Positions 42,805 to 51,690 of a stretch of 64,000 nucleotides of DNA are shown here, in pieces. Position numbers and translations under genes: made by a program. Origin of the DNA: Bacteroidetes bacterium UBA7662 (lineage in GTDB: Bacteria; Bacteroidota; Bacteroidia; UBA7662); assembly GCA_002483345.1 (NCBI GenBank), contig DLHS01000017.1, positions 35,265-99,264 on the forward strand, written 5' to 3'. Every line of letters starts with the position of its first letter. The stretch's first letter is position 1. Below the pieces are notes generated by a model. That model worked only from the letters and a program-made list of their open reading frames with translations, was not told where the DNA came from and searched no databases.

Positions 42805-43607
42805 GCGCTACCAAAATCCTCCACATAAACACCATGGCCGAACTCATGGCCAAAGGTGAACAAGCTGAAATCCTGTTTTGGGTAGGCTGCGCAGGGAGTT
42901 TCGACGACCGTGCGAAAAAAATTACCAAAGCAGTAGCCGCCATACTCGACCAGGTAGGCATCCGTTTTGCGGTGCTGGGTACCGAAGAAAGCTGCACAGG
43001 CGACCCTGCCAAGCGCGCAGGTAACGAATTCCTGTTCCAGATGCAGGCCATGCAGAATATCCAGGTGATGAATATGTATGAGGTCAAAAAAATCGTAACC
43101 GCCTGCCCTCACTGCTTCAATACCCTCAAAAACGAATACCCAGGTCTTGGAGGAGATTATGAGGTGGTTCACCATGCCACCCTACTCCAGCAACTCATCA
43201 ATGAAGGCCGCCTGCGTGTGGCAGATGGCGGTCCGTTTAAAGGTAAACGTATCACTTTCCACGACAGCTGTTATCTGGGCCGCGCCAATGGCATATACGA
43301 AGCCCCCCGCCAGTTGCTGGAAGCTTTGGATGTAGAGCTGGTGGAGATGAAAAGAAGCAAGACCAACGGTCTTTGTTGTGGTGCCGGTGGTGCGCAAATG
43401 TTCAAGGAAGCAGAAAAAGGAACCAAAGAAGTGAATATTGAGCGGATAGAAGATGCGCTGGAAGTGCAGCCATCGGTGGTTGCAGCCGCTTGTCCCTTCT
43501 GTATGACCATGTTAAGCGACGGAGTGAAGCAGAAAGAGCGTGAAAACGAGATTAAAGTATACGATCTCGCCGAACTTATTGCTCAAGCCAATGGTTTGAT
43601 TGACTGA
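42801..43607 (+). CDS. CCG-domain (HdrB/GlpC-like) Fe-S oxidoreductase subunit
   Basis: A 268-residue protein with two cysteine-rich CCG domains as in heterodisulfide reductase subunit B and LutA/GlpC. The first region has FWVGCAGSFDD and TACPHCFNTLKNEY; the second has FHDSCYLGRANG, NGLCCGAGGAQMF and AACPFCMTML. These cysteines can hold unusual [4Fe-4S] clusters at a thiol-reducing site. It starts in the stop codon of the membrane subunit (ATGA overlap), so the two proteins are surely partners. No signal peptide. Confidence 0.93.
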   Translation: MSATKILHINTMAELMAKGEQAEILFWVGCAGSFDDRAKKITKAVAAILDQVGIRFAVLGTEESCTGDPAKRAGNEFLFQMQAMQNIQVMNMYEVKKIVTACPHCFNTLKNEYPGLGGDYEVVHHATLLQQLINEGRLRVADGGPFKGKRITFHDSCYLGRANGIYEAPRQLLEALDVELVEMKRSKTNGLCCGAGGAQMFKEAEKGTKEVNIERIEDALEVQPSVVAAACPFCMTMLSDGVKQKERENEIKVYDLAELIAQANGLID

Positions 43608-43707
43608 CCACTATGGCTTTATAACCAGAGACTGTTGAAAAAAAGAAAGAACATGTCTTATAGACTGACTTTCATTTTTCGATAATTGCTTAACTATTTG
43701 AGATTAT

Positions 43708-44205
43708 ATGTACGTTCCATTCGCACAATTGTCTGACGAAGCCCGTATCTGGGTATATGCTGCCAACAGACCTTTCGGTCCTGCCGAGCTGCATCCGCTG
43801 GTTCAGGGGCTCAGTACTTTCATTGAAAGCTGGACGGCACACAACCACGTACTTCAAGGCAGCTTCGAAATCATCGAAAATCAGTTCATTGTATTGGCAG
43901 TAGACGAAAATCACCAATCAGCCACTGGTTGCTCCATCGATAAATCGGTTCATTTTCTGCAGGTTATTGAGCAGGAATTTGGCATTCAGTTGTTTAACCG
44001 TATCCTGGTGTATTATTATGCCGGTGAGCAACTCATCACTACCGACCGGGCTGATTTTGAATCATCATTGCAAAAAGGGCACATCACTCCAGCCACAACA
44101 GTCATTAACACACTGGTTTTTAACAAAAAGGAGCTCACAGAAAAATTTAAACTCCCTTTTGCTGAAAGCTGGCATGCCCGTGTATTCGGATTGACAACTG
44201 CCTAG
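43708..44205 (+). CDS. Conserved Bacteroidota protein often misnamed ABC transporter ATPase
   Basis: A 165-residue soluble protein (MYVPFAQLSDEARIWVYAANR) conserved across Bacteroidota and, as I recall, often labelled ABC transporter ATPase. The sequence has no Walker A, Walker B or ABC signature motif, so that name is not supported here. Conserved-looking stretches are TFIESWTAHNHVLQGSFEI, GCSIDKSVHFLQVIEQEF and the C-terminal FAESWHARVFG. Function unknown. It overlaps convergently by 4 bp with the gene at 44202. Confidence 0.85.
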   Translation: MYVPFAQLSDEARIWVYAANRPFGPAELHPLVQGLSTFIESWTAHNHVLQGSFEIIENQFIVLAVDENHQSATGCSIDKSVHFLQVIEQEFGIQLFNRILVYYYAGEQLITTDRADFESSLQKGHITPATTVINTLVFNKKELTEKFKLPFAESWHARVFGLTTA

Positions 44206-44780
44206 ATCAGCAATAATTCCATCAGCGAATCAAACGAACGTGCCTCCCGGTACATGCGGTCGTTGTATTTATTGAGCTGAAACAGCATACCCTGTACATT
44301 TCCATCTGAGCGTTTAACGGTAATCTGAATGTTCCCCCAAAGCTGATCCAGGGCCTGCGCCTTAAAATCAGCCGGTTTCAGTCGTGGTTTGAGGTACCAG
44401 CGGTGTAATTCTTCTACCTGATCTGTCCGGTTATACAAACGCCTGTCGGCCTGGTACAGCTTGTAGTCAAGGGCGAGTAGTTTATCCTTAAAATGTTCAG
44501 CCAGAAAGTCAAATTCCTGCTGATCCTGCGGATGATGCGCCTCCCACCAGAAACCGGCGGCGGCGGGTCCGTCAATCCGGGTAAAACCCTGGCCTCTTTC
44601 TCCGATGATTTCCCGCTGGTAACGGATACGCAGGCGTTCCAGGACGGCTCCTGATTGCCAAAGGGCATAGGCTGAGGCAAAACGTTCATTCCTTTTCAAA
44701 GGCTCATGCACAGGCGCCAGCGCGGGTGCTTTGTTTGCATCACGCCAGAAATTCTGAATTTGGTTCAGCCAGTTGGTCAC
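44202..44780 (-). CDS. Conserved hypothetical protein
   Basis: A 192-residue basic, Trp- and Tyr-rich soluble protein with no signal peptide or membrane segment. Charged helices dominate (AVLERLRIRYQREIIGERG, FKDKLLALDYKLYQADRRL). I do not recognise a family. A TAAATTTC sequence on the minus strand ~15 bp before the ATG resembles the -7 box with one mismatch, so the gene probably has its own promoter. It is convergent with the gene at 43708 and codirectional with the serine hydrolase behind it. Confidence 0.75.
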   Translation of the reverse strand: MTNWLNQIQNFWRDANKAPALAPVHEPLKRNERFASAYALWQSGAVLERLRIRYQREIIGERGQGFTRIDGPAAAGFWWEAHHPQDQQEFDFLAEHFKDKLLALDYKLYQADRRLYNRTDQVEELHRWYLKPRLKPADFKAQALDQLWGNIQITVKRSDGNVQGMLFQLNKYNDRMYREARSFDSLMELLLI

Positions 44781-44846
44781 AGTCGAAATTTAGGGAATAA
44801 ACCTTTCTGAAGGCAAAAAGTTGATAGCTATCCTCCTGAAAAGCGG

Positions 44847-46010
44847 TTATTCTTCCACTACTGGTTCGCTACCATTGCCGTACAGTATCTGCAGGAAATC
44901 TTCCTTCCGCAAAGTATAGGCACCGCTGGTTTTGTTGCTCAGCACGATGATACAGCTTTCGTCATAGGGCAGGTGTACGAGCAACGATTTAAAACCTCTC
45001 CACCAGCCCATGTGAAAATTAACCTGAAAACCGTCGTAAGGGTAGATTCGCCAGCCAAAACCATAGTTAGCTCCCCTTTTTTTATCCGGATTATGAGCCG
45101 TCAGCGCGAGTGCCATGGTCTCTGGTTTGATCAGGGTATTCCTGAAGAGAGCCTGTTCCCACCGATATAAATCTTCCACAGTGCTGTAAACACCTTTATC
45201 GCCCGCCACGCCATTAAAGTAATACTGCCTGGTAACAGGATTGAAATACCCGGAATGGCCTTGCAGGGCCTTTTCTCCTTTGGAAGGATGCCGTGGATCG
45301 AACACAAAACTGTTTTTCATGCCGGAGGGTCTGAAGATTTCTTCCTGCATGAATGTCTGGAAACTTTTACCACTGACGGTCTCTACCAGACTGGCCAGCA
45401 GCACATAACCGGTATTGCTGTAATCATAGCGTCGGTTTGGCGGAAAAAAAGGCGGGAATTTGTTCAGCGTAATCTCACGCAACACCGTTTCATTGTCGAT
45501 ATAGTCCGAACGCTCCCGGTACAGCTCATCCAGGTCGTACATATAGTTGGAAAGCCCGCCACGATGACTCAGCAGCAACCTGGGCGTTATGCCCGGATGC
45601 GGAAAATCAGGCCACCAATGCTGCAGTTCCCGGTCAATATCGAGCTTTCCCCTTTCATACAACATCAATACCGCGATGGCGGTAAACTGCTTCGATACAG
45701 AGGCCAGTTCAAACTGATCCGTGGTTATCAGCGAATCCCGGTCGCGATGGCCGCGTATGCCGAAGGCTCCGCGGTAGAGCAGGTGACCACGATGGGCTAC
45801 CAGCACGGCACCGTTAAAACCATTGCGTACAGCCCTTAAACGTACCAGCGAGTCGATAGCCGCCGTTTTCCGGTCCATGTCGGCCGGATCGTTTAAAAAC
45901 CGTGGTGCACCGGCGCGTAAGTCGGCCTGCCCTTGTGTCGATTCCGGTTGATGCTGACAGGCACCGGTAAACAGCAACAGCCAGAGCAGGCTACATCGCC
46001 AAATCCTCAC
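44847..46010 (-). CDS. Serine hydrolase, class C beta-lactamase-like lipoprotein
   Basis: A 387-residue lipoprotein (lipobox LLFTGAC) of the beta-lactamase/DD-peptidase (AmpC-like) superfamily. The catalytic SVSK (LASVSKQFTAIAVLML), YSN (RYDYSNTGYVLL) and a C-terminal HMGWW in place of the KTG triad are recognisable, as is LLLSHRGGLSNY. Such proteins are mostly esterases or peptidases in the envelope, not true resistance enzymes. It overlaps purL by 4 bp (ATGA), so it is probably translated from the purL transcript. Confidence 0.9.
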   Translation of the reverse strand: MRIWRCSLLWLLLFTGACQHQPESTQGQADLRAGAPRFLNDPADMDRKTAAIDSLVRLRAVRNGFNGAVLVAHRGHLLYRGAFGIRGHRDRDSLITTDQFELASVSKQFTAIAVLMLYERGKLDIDRELQHWWPDFPHPGITPRLLLSHRGGLSNYMYDLDELYRERSDYIDNETVLREITLNKFPPFFPPNRRYDYSNTGYVLLASLVETVSGKSFQTFMQEEIFRPSGMKNSFVFDPRHPSKGEKALQGHSGYFNPVTRQYYFNGVAGDKGVYSTVEDLYRWEQALFRNTLIKPETMALALTAHNPDKKRGANYGFGWRIYPYDGFQVNFHMGWWRGFKSLLVHLPYDESCIIVLSNKTSGAYTLRKEDFLQILYGNGSEPVVEE

Positions 46011-48232
46011 TGATTGAGTATGTTCTCCAGCGCGCTGTCGTACTTATGGCCTACGGATTGGATATCGCCATAAGCTACTCCGTCAATTTCGATGGCACCA
46101 TCGGTCACCTCTCCCAGCAATTTGAAAGGAATACTGGTGGCATTCAGGATACGTTCGAGTATGGGTTGCTCATGCGGATCTATCGAAACAACCGCACGGC
46201 TCTGGCTCTCACCGAATAAATAAGCATCGGTACGGATGGCATTGTCGGTAGAGATGCTGAAGCCAAGTTTATTGAAAAACCCGGACTCTATCAGGGTGAT
46301 GTATAAACCACCGTCCGACACATCGTGCATCGACTCGGCTATCTGTTTGCCACGGATGCGCTTGAGCGTTTCATGCAGCAACAATTCTGCTTCCAGCGAA
46401 AATTCCGGGCAGCTCGAGTGCCTGATACCATGATAGCTGTAGATGTATTGCGAACTGCCCAGATCGTTGGTCATCTCCCCCAATACATAGATCAGATCGC
46501 CCGGCCGTTTGAAGAAAAGAGTGGTCTGCTGGCTTTTATCATCCAGAACCCCCACCATGCCAATAACCGGCGACGGGAAAACGGGGCCTTCATAGGAAGA
46601 CTGGTTGTAAAAACTCACATTACCCCCGGTAACCGGGGTGCCGAAGGCGGTACAGGCATCGCCCATACCCTGAATAGCGCCCACAAACTGCCAGTAAACC
46701 TCCGGGTTGTAAGGATTTCCGAAATTGAGGCAGTTGGTGATGGCGACGGGCTCTCCGCCGGAACAGACGATATTTCGGGCAGCTTCTGCCACCGCAATGG
46801 CGGTGCCTTTGCGCGGATCGGCATAGATATAACGGGAGTTACAATCGACCGTCAAGGCCAGGGCTTTGCTGGTTCCCCTGACATCTACTATGGCAGCATC
46901 GGAAGGAAGATTGGTGCTCATATTCACCGTTCCAACGGTTGAATCGTATTGCTGATACACCCATTTTTTGGATGCGAGGTTGGGATGGGTGGCCAGGTGG
47001 TCCATGACATCCCCCAGTGATTCAGGTTGGGGTACTGCTTCGTTTTTATAAGCAGCAATTTCTTTGAGATAAGCCGGTTCGTGGTATTCGCGGTGGTAAA
47101 CGGGTGCTCCGCCACCTAAAACCAGGCTTTCGGCCGGCACATCTGCCACCAGTTCATCGTGCATATAAAACTTCAGCCGCTCACCATCGGTCACTTCACC
47201 AATCTGAACACAGTTCAGGTCCCATTTTTCAAATACATCGAGTATAGCCTGTTCCTTGCCCTTTTCTGCCACGATGAGCATGCGTTCCTGTGATTCGGAA
47301 AGCAGAATCTCCCAGGGTTTCATGTTTTCCTGACGGGTGGGGACTTTATCGAGCCAGATGACCATGCCGGCTTCGCCTTTGGCCGACATCTCTGAAGTAG
47401 AGCAGATGATGCCTGCCGCACCCATGTCCTGCATACCGATGATGGCGTCGGTCTGGATTGCTTCGAGGCTGGCTTCGAGCAGTAATTTCTCCTGAAAAGG
47501 GTCTCCTACCTGTACCGACGGCAGGTCTTTGGCTGAATCTTCGGTGATATCTTTCGAGGCAAAGGCAGCCCCGTGGATGCCATCCTTGCCTGTATGCGAG
47601 CCTACAATAAATACCGGATTACCGGCACCGTAAGAAATGGCCTTCACAGTTTTACCACCTTCCACAATCCCTACCGACATGGCGTTCACCAGCGGATTCA
47701 CGGTGAAACAGTCGTCAAAAAACACTTCACCGCCTACGGTAGGCACACCAAAGGCATTGCCATAGTCGCCGATACCTTTCACCACCCCACGCAATATCCA
47801 CTTGGTTTTTTCATCGGCCAGTTTGCCGAAGCGCAGCGAATTGAGTTGGGCAATAGGCCGGGCACCCATGGTAAAAATATCGCGGTTGATACCGCCCACA
47901 CCTGTTGCAGCACCCTGATAGGGCTCAATGGCAGAAGGGTGGTTATGTGATTCGATCTTGAAGGCACAGGCAATACCATCGCCTATGTCGACGAGACCTG
48001 CATTTTCCTCGCCGGCCATCGCCAGCATGCGGGCGCCTTCTTTCGGAAGCGTTTTGAGCCAGACGATGCTGTTTTTATACGAACAGTGTTCGCTCCACAT
48101 CACAGCGTAAATACTCAGCTCGTTGAAGTTAGGTATCCGCCCCAGGATAGAACAGATTTTTTCAAACTCTTCCGGGAGCAGGCCTAACTTTTCGGCGGTG
48201 GCCACATCGGTCAATTGCGCTTCCACTTTCAT
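46007..48232 (-). CDS. purL: Phosphoribosylformylglycinamidine synthase subunit PurL
   Basis: A 741-residue enzyme of purine biosynthesis, the small PurL form that works with separate PurQ and PurS. Motifs: MWSEHCSYKNSIVWLKTLP, ESHNHPSAIEPYQGAATGVG (ATP and substrate site), VGGEVFFDDCF, GMQDMGAAGIICSTSEMS, and in the second half TNCLNFGNPYNPEVYW and TPVTGGNVSFYNQS. It begins one base inside the stop region of the PepSY-like gene and overlaps the serine hydrolase. PurQ and PurS are not in the window. Confidence 0.97.
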   Translation of the reverse strand: MKVEAQLTDVATAEKLGLLPEEFEKICSILGRIPNFNELSIYAVMWSEHCSYKNSIVWLKTLPKEGARMLAMAGEENAGLVDIGDGIACAFKIESHNHPSAIEPYQGAATGVGGINRDIFTMGARPIAQLNSLRFGKLADEKTKWILRGVVKGIGDYGNAFGVPTVGGEVFFDDCFTVNPLVNAMSVGIVEGGKTVKAISYGAGNPVFIVGSHTGKDGIHGAAFASKDITEDSAKDLPSVQVGDPFQEKLLLEASLEAIQTDAIIGMQDMGAAGIICSTSEMSAKGEAGMVIWLDKVPTRQENMKPWEILLSESQERMLIVAEKGKEQAILDVFEKWDLNCVQIGEVTDGERLKFYMHDELVADVPAESLVLGGGAPVYHREYHEPAYLKEIAAYKNEAVPQPESLGDVMDHLATHPNLASKKWVYQQYDSTVGTVNMSTNLPSDAAIVDVRGTSKALALTVDCNSRYIYADPRKGTAIAVAEAARNIVCSGGEPVAITNCLNFGNPYNPEVYWQFVGAIQGMGDACTAFGTPVTGGNVSFYNQSSYEGPVFPSPVIGMVGVLDDKSQQTTLFFKRPGDLIYVLGEMTNDLGSSQYIYSYHGIRHSSCPEFSLEAELLLHETLKRIRGKQIAESMHDVSDGGLYITLIESGFFNKLGFSISTDNAIRTDAYLFGESQSRAVVSIDPHEQPILERILNATSIPFKLLGEVTDGAIEIDGVAYGDIQSVGHKYDSALENILNQ

Positions 48233-48687
48233 TATTTTGTATTGGTATTTTGAAGTTCTTCCCTGAGTAATTTACCCTGATTGTCGAATACCAGCAGGGA
48301 AACGGTTTTATTACATTGTATGGTAAGCTGTGACTCGCTGAGCGCCGGTGTGTCGATCTGGACGATGCCGGTTAAAACACAATCCGGGAAGCGCTCCTGG
48401 AGTAACAGTACCGTCGGATAGGCCAACTCGGCTTCCGATTTAACGGAGCGGGTACTCAGCCATTGACTATCCTTGTTATACAAGGTTTCGTGGCGTTTGC
48501 CGAGGCTTTCAAACTTCACCTGATAGCCTGTTCTGGTCTTGCGCCATTCGATATCAGCTGCGGCAGGGTAACTGTCGCGAAAGGTGCGGAGTAACTCCAG
48601 GGGGAGTTTTTTAGGCTTAACGCGCTGGGCTTCTGCCGACAGAGCAAAAGCGGTAATCAGCACCAGTAAAACAAGTATTTTTTTCAT
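48232..48687 (-). CDS. PepSY-like (DUF2874-type) secreted protein
   Basis: A 151-residue protein with signal peptide (MKKILVLLVLITAFALSAEA) and two PepSY-like beta-alpha repeats of the type called putative beta-lactamase-inhibitor-like in Bacteroidota (FRDSYPAAADIEWRKTRTGYQVKFE). It should be periplasmic; function is unknown. It shares one base with purL downstream. A perfect -7 box on the minus strand, 14 bp before the ATG, makes it the likely first gene of a purL transcript. Confidence 0.82.
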   Translation of the reverse strand: MKKILVLLVLITAFALSAEAQRVKPKKLPLELLRTFRDSYPAAADIEWRKTRTGYQVKFESLGKRHETLYNKDSQWLSTRSVKSEAELAYPTVLLLQERFPDCVLTGIVQIDTPALSESQLTIQCNKTVSLLVFDNQGKLLREELQNTNTK

Positions 48688-48700
48688 AAGAAGATGGTTG

Positions 48701-48708
48701 CAAAAATA
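48701..48708 (-). promoter_or_regulatory. -7 box TATTTTTG for the PepSY-like/purL/hydrolase operon
   Basis: TATTTTTG on the minus strand matches TAnnTTTG and lies 14 bp upstream of the ATG at 48687. A TTTTG is close by but at only 7 bp spacing, so the -33 element is not convincing. Confidence 0.5.
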
Positions 48709-48864
48709 ACCGATTCAAAACGAATACGGGAAGCTAATTAGCGGAAGTTACATAAACATTTTTAATATATGTTTTTTGACCAAAAAGACCTTTAAAAAAT
48801 CAACTTTTCGATGAATTACATATAGTTTATTTCAAAAACATCTTTTTCATTCAAATTTTATGCT

Positions 48865-48872
48865 CAAATTTG
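48865..48872 (+). promoter_or_regulatory. Candidate -7 box CAAATTTG for glnN
   Basis: CAAATTTG differs from TAnnTTTG at the first base only and is a short palindrome. It ends 29 bp before the glnN ATG. The whole 48688-48900 gap is about three quarters A+T, typical of a strong promoter region, and holds no other recognisable signal. Confidence 0.35.
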
Positions 48873-48900
48873 TATCAGTTTTACTAAAAACTCCAGTTTT

Positions 48901-51090
48901 ATGAGCACACTGCGCAAAGAATCCCTGAATACACAACGCAATCGTCCTGCCGTTCAGGTAACCGCCCCTTCGCAAAAAATCAGCGAAATTTTCGGCACCA
49001 ATGTCTTCAACCAAAAAGCCATGCGTGAATACCTGGCTGAAGATGTTTACAAGATCCTCCTCAATACCATCGAAAACGGTGGCAAGGTGGAAAGTACCAT
49101 TGCCGATCAGGTGGCTGCCGGTATGAAAAACTGGGCTATGAGCAAAGGTGCTACCCACTATACCCACTGGTTTCAGCCCCTCACCGGTGCAACCGCCGAA
49201 AAACACGATGCTTTTTTCTCCCTCAACGGACAGGGAGAACCGGTAGAAGCCTTCGCCGGCAGTGCACTCGTACAACAGGAACCCGATGCTTCCAGCTTTC
49301 CGAACGGTGGCATCCGTAATACCTTTGAAGCCCGGGGTTATACCGCCTGGGATCCCAGTTCACCAGCCTTTATCATGCATGGACCGGCGGGCAATACACT
49401 CTGCATACCTACCATCTTTGTTTCTTATACCGGTGAATCGCTCGACTACAAATCACCTTTGCTGAAATCCATCAACGCGGTAGAAGATGCCGGTGTTGCC
49501 ATCTGTCAGTATTTCGATAAAAATATAACCAAGGTCTACCCTACCCTCGGCATCGAGCAGGAGTACTTCCTGGTTGACAACGCACTCTTCAATGCCCGTC
49601 CCGACCTGGTCATGAGTGGTCGCAGTCTCTTCGGACATGCCCCTGCCCGCGGTCAGCAGCTCGAAGACCACTACTTTGGTTCTATTCCGGAAAGAGTACA
49701 CGCCTTTATGGTGGACCTGGAATACGAATCCCTGAAACTTGGCATTCCTTTGAAAACCCGCCACAACGAGGTTGCTCCCGGCCAGTTCGAGTGCGCTCCC
49801 TTGTTCGAAGAGATCAACCTGGCTGTGGACCACAACCAGTTGCTGATGGATCTGATGGAGAAAATCGCGAAACGCCACAACCTCCGGGTATTGCTGCATG
49901 AGAAGCCGTTCGCGGGTGTAAATGGTTCCGGCAAACACAACAACTGGTCGCTGAGCACCAATACCGGCAAAAACCTGTTATCGCCCGGCAAAACGCCGAA
50001 GACCAACCTCATGTTCCTGACTTTCTTTGTGAACACCATCAAAGCATTTCACGACTATGCCGATCTGGTAAGGGCAGCCATTGCCACCGCCAGCAACGAC
50101 CACCGGCTGGGAGCCAACGAAGCCCCTCCGGCCATAATGTCGGCTTTCCTGGGCAGCCAGTTGAGCCGGGTGCTGGATGAGATTGAAAAAGGCAAGATTG
50201 AGCACAACGAAAGTGAAGTACGCAGCCTGATGAGTCACAGCATCAAGGCCATCCCTGAAATCCTGCTCGACAATACCGACCGTAACCGCACCTCACCTTT
50301 CGCCTTTACCGGCAACAAATTTGAATTGCGCGCGGTAGGTTCCTCCGCCAACAGCGCGCAGGCCATGACCATCCTCAACACCGCGATGGCCAAAACCCTG
50401 CAGGAGTTTAAAAAAGAAGTCGATAAGCTCATTGGCGACGGCGACAGCCGCGACACCGCTTTCCTGACGGTAATCCAGAAATACATCAAACAATCGAAAA
50501 AAATCCGCTTCGAAGGCAATGGTTACGGCGATGAGTGGGTAGCGGAAGCCGAAAAACGGGGTTTACCCAACGTAAAAACCACCCCGCACGCTTTGGATGC
50601 CCTGGTCACCAAAAAGGCGTTTGAGCTGTTCGGCAAGATGAACATTTACAGTCACCGCGAGCAGGAAGCACGGCATGAGATACAACTGGAAGACTACACC
50701 AAAAAAATCCAGATTGAATCACGGCTGATTGGTGATCTGGCCATGACCAAAATTATTCCGGCGGCAGTTGCCTACCAGGAACGCCTCACGGCCAGCCTCA
50801 GCAACCAGAAGAATCTGGGCATCAGCGACAAAATTCTGAAGCCGCAAATCGAACTGGCGAGTGAGATTGCAGAGCGTATCGGCATCATCCTTACCACGGT
50901 AAATGCCATGGTAGATGCCCGCCGCAAAGCCAACAAGCTGGAAGATGCCCGCAGCATGGCTGTCGCTTACTGCGATCAGGTAAAACCTTTCTTCGACACT
51001 ATCCGCTACCACGCCGACAAGCTGGAACTCCGCATTGACGATGAAATGTGGCCGTTGCCGAAGTACCGGGAACTGCTGTTTCTGAAATAG
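48901..51090 (+). CDS. glnN: Glutamine synthetase type III
   Basis: A 729-residue glutamine synthetase of the GSIII class, the usual ammonia-assimilating enzyme of Bacteroidota. Features are the N-terminal IFGTNVFNQKAMREYL, the ATP/glutamate catalytic segments LGIEQEYFLVD, TRHNEVAPGQFECAPLFEE, GVNGSGKHNNWSLSTNTG and NRTSPFAFTGNKFELRAVGS, and the GSIII-type C-terminal helical extension ending near YRELLFLK. Length is right for GSIII and much longer than GlnA type I. It stands alone with an AT-rich promoter region, and is followed by the cloverleaf repeat. Confidence 0.97.
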   Translation: MSTLRKESLNTQRNRPAVQVTAPSQKISEIFGTNVFNQKAMREYLAEDVYKILLNTIENGGKVESTIADQVAAGMKNWAMSKGATHYTHWFQPLTGATAEKHDAFFSLNGQGEPVEAFAGSALVQQEPDASSFPNGGIRNTFEARGYTAWDPSSPAFIMHGPAGNTLCIPTIFVSYTGESLDYKSPLLKSINAVEDAGVAICQYFDKNITKVYPTLGIEQEYFLVDNALFNARPDLVMSGRSLFGHAPARGQQLEDHYFGSIPERVHAFMVDLEYESLKLGIPLKTRHNEVAPGQFECAPLFEEINLAVDHNQLLMDLMEKIAKRHNLRVLLHEKPFAGVNGSGKHNNWSLSTNTGKNLLSPGKTPKTNLMFLTFFVNTIKAFHDYADLVRAAIATASNDHRLGANEAPPAIMSAFLGSQLSRVLDEIEKGKIEHNESEVRSLMSHSIKAIPEILLDNTDRNRTSPFAFTGNKFELRAVGSSANSAQAMTILNTAMAKTLQEFKKEVDKLIGDGDSRDTAFLTVIQKYIKQSKKIRFEGNGYGDEWVAEAEKRGLPNVKTTPHALDALVTKKAFELFGKMNIYSHREQEARHEIQLEDYTKKIQIESRLIGDLAMTKIIPAAVAYQERLTASLSNQKNLGISDKILKPQIELASEIAERIGIILTTVNAMVDARRKANKLEDARSMAVAYCDQVKPFFDTIRYHADKLELRIDDEMWPLPKYRELLFLK

Positions 51091-51098
51091 GTTTTTGT

Positions 51099-51224
51099 AG
51101 ACATTGAGATTTCGAGAGGCGAGACTTTTGCCGCTTTGCGGCGAATTCGGATAGGCCGAACCCATAGATTGCGCCTGTAGGCGCAAAAAAGTCTCGCCTC
51201 TCGCCTCTCGAAATCTCAATGTCT
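51099..51224. repeat. Cloverleaf-like inverted repeat element (126 bp)
   Basis: Outer arms 51099-51129 and 51187-51224 are reverse complements over 31 bp (AGACATTGAGATTTCGAGAG... on the left). The right arm has one extra 7-bp unit, CGCCTCT, so two tandem copies stand against one in the left arm. Inside the loop are three more hairpins: GCCGC/GCGGC (51130-51142), TTCGG/CCGAA (51146-51160) and TTGCGCC/GGCGCAA (51169-51186). The four-helix layout is like a tRNA cloverleaf but much larger. It fills the gap between two converging genes (glnN and a lipoprotein gene). It does not look like a normal terminator and is not coding. Confidence 0.85.
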
Positions 51225-51234
51225 GAAAAAACCT

Positions 51235-51690
51235 CTACTTCACGCTGAAAATAAAGGTATAGCGTGAAGGAGTAGTGCCTATTACTTCATCATAATAGGC
51301 CCTCAGGTTACTTTCTGAAAGCTCCTGCACAATAAGTGTTACGGTGTCGTAGGCCGAGTACATCTCAAGCATCACTTCATTCCTCAGCGCCCAGCTACCC
51401 TGATAATCCTTTTTTTCGCTTGAATCACATTGTAAAACGCCAGTATTGAGGTAAAAACGACCTTCCGAGCGGAAACGATATTCATTGTCACGCTCGCAAG
51501 GGGGTAGTGAATTGAGCACGGAAACCGAAGCACCTCCGGGAGGACCTTTCACCAAATCAGTAATGATCCAGGTATGGGGCCTCAGCATTTCCTCTTTCGT
51601 TTTAGGGTACATATTATCAACCCTTTCACAGGCAGCCATCAAAAGCCCCAGGGAGCAAAATGCCAGGTAGAAAAGTGCTTTGCAAGACAT
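51235..51690 (-). CDS. Lipocalin-like small lipoprotein, paralogue 1
   Basis: A 151-residue lipoprotein (lipobox LLMAAC) with a beta-rich mature chain. It shares a pattern with the next two genes: a Trp-containing start (PHTWIITDL), a long loop, CERDNEYRFRSEGRF followed ~15 residues later by LQCD, a SWALRN strand and late strands (VTLIVQELSESNLRA). The order fits lipocalin-like proteins of Bacteroidota. Function unknown. It starts in the stop codon of the paralogue upstream (1-bp overlap at 51690), so they are co-translated. It is separated from glnN by the cloverleaf element. Confidence 0.75.
   Translation of the reverse strand: MSCKALFYLAFCSLGLLMAACERVDNMYPKTKEEMLRPHTWIITDLVKGPPGGASVSVLNSLPPCERDNEYRFRSEGRFYLNTGVLQCDSSEKKDYQGSWALRNEVMLEMYSAYDTVTLIVQELSESNLRAYYDEVIGTTPSRYTFIFSVK

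Noticed and set aside
44847..46010. Antibiotic-resistance beta-lactamase
   Set aside because: The fold is of the class C superfamily, but the KTG-type triad is replaced, and most such Bacteroidota lipoproteins are esterase- or peptidase-like; resistance is not supported.
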